Source of the DNA: Helicobacter ailurogastricus
GTDB taxonomy: Bacteria; Campylobacterota; Campylobacteria; Campylobacterales; Helicobacteraceae
Assembly (NCBI RefSeq): GCF_001282945.1
Contig: NZ_CDMG01000004.1
Coordinates: 281,883-323,588, forward strand
Direction of reading: 5' to 3'
Length of the DNA: 41,706 nt
Shown here: positions 41,584 to 41,706 of the stretch, in pieces
Layout of the letters: every line of letters begins with the position of its first letter
How positions within the stretch are numbered: the first letter of the stretch is position 1
Program-made: the position numbers and the translations under genes
The notes under the pieces: generated by a model
What the model saw: only the letters and a program-made list of their open reading frames with translations
Told to the model about the DNA's origin: nothing
Databases searched by the model: none

Positions 41584-41706
41584 ATGAAAGACTTTAGCCA
41601 ACTGCAAAGAGATTTTAAAAAAGACCAAGACAAAGCGCTTAAATCCATCCAAGAATTTAAACAAGCCAAGGCCTACTACCATGGCAACCAACTCCCCCCA
41701 GATGTG
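41584..41706 (+). CDS. Probable phage portal protein, N-terminus only
   Basis: The first 41 codons, cut by the window edge. MKDFSQLQRDFKKDQDKALK then KAYYHGNQLPPDV: a charged helix followed by the YYxGxQLP motif that opens many podovirus-type portal proteins. GGGGTGCAA precedes the ATG. The family call rests on this motif and on lying after the terminase small subunit. Confidence 0.6.
   Translation, partial: MKDFSQLQRDFKKDQDKALKSIQEFKQAKAYYHGNQLPPDV

Overview
The window looks like a chromosome segment of a gastric, non-pylori Helicobacter carrying a prophage that runs off the right edge. The genus call rests on four things. GroES has a His/Cys-rich C-terminal tail like that of H. pylori HspA. 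The order groEL-groES, dnaG, PP-loop enzyme is the one known from H. pylori. FlgR lacks a DNA-binding domain. A TrkA-type K+ channel sits next to rpmB. The presence of a selenocysteine-type selD and of dispersed H. pylori-like blocks argues against H. pylori itself. Species cannot be fixed from the sequence alone.

Host region (1-19.6 kb). A minus-strand groES-groEL pair has a sigma70 promoter overlapped by a CIRCE-like HrcA operator. Divergent from it run dnaG, a PP-loop ATPase and two conserved unknowns. A long minus-strand run follows, listed here left to right: selD, cysE, cysK, flgR, an exported protein, a DUF262/DUF1524 (GmrSD-like) protein, gyrA, dgkA, an anchored protein, an LpxR-type lipid A deacylase, a K+ channel, rpmB, and a di-haem cytochrome c peroxidase. 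selD reads through an in-frame TGA that is very probably selenocysteine. The cytochrome c peroxidase gene has an 81-bp tandem duplication of its promoter, ribosome-binding site and first codons.

Prophage (about 19.6-41.7 kb, right end not in window). The plus-strand genes run: tyrosine integrase, two related winged-helix replication-type proteins, two ribbon-helix-helix-like proteins, a DnaB-like helicase, a phage DnaG-like primase, a putative scaffold, a putative major capsid protein, several small virion genes, a coiled-coil protein, a long fibre built from 11-residue repeats, terminase large subunit, a TnpB-only IS608-like insertion, a long helical protein, further unknowns, terminase small subunit, a small lipoprotein (possible outer spanin), and the start of a probable portal gene. 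The gene set is that of a tailed or tail-less double-stranded DNA phage with its own replication module.

The most interesting feature is a family of four non-coding-looking cassettes in the prophage: two on the minus strand (about 29.70-30.25 kb) and two on the plus strand (about 40.73-41.38 kb). Each encodes a 19-residue hydrophobic peptide with a strong Shine-Dalgarno locked in a hairpin, has its own TATAAT-like promoter about 110-130 nt upstream, and has an opposing promoter-like box just past the stop codon that would make an antisense RNA. In every copy the first transcribed bases are complementary to a 7-base element at the 3' end, and the two pairs of copies use different but mutually compensating sequences. 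This is the architecture of H. pylori AapA/IsoA type I toxin-antitoxin loci, but the peptides are shorter and of a different sequence. It is the best candidate here for an undescribed system.
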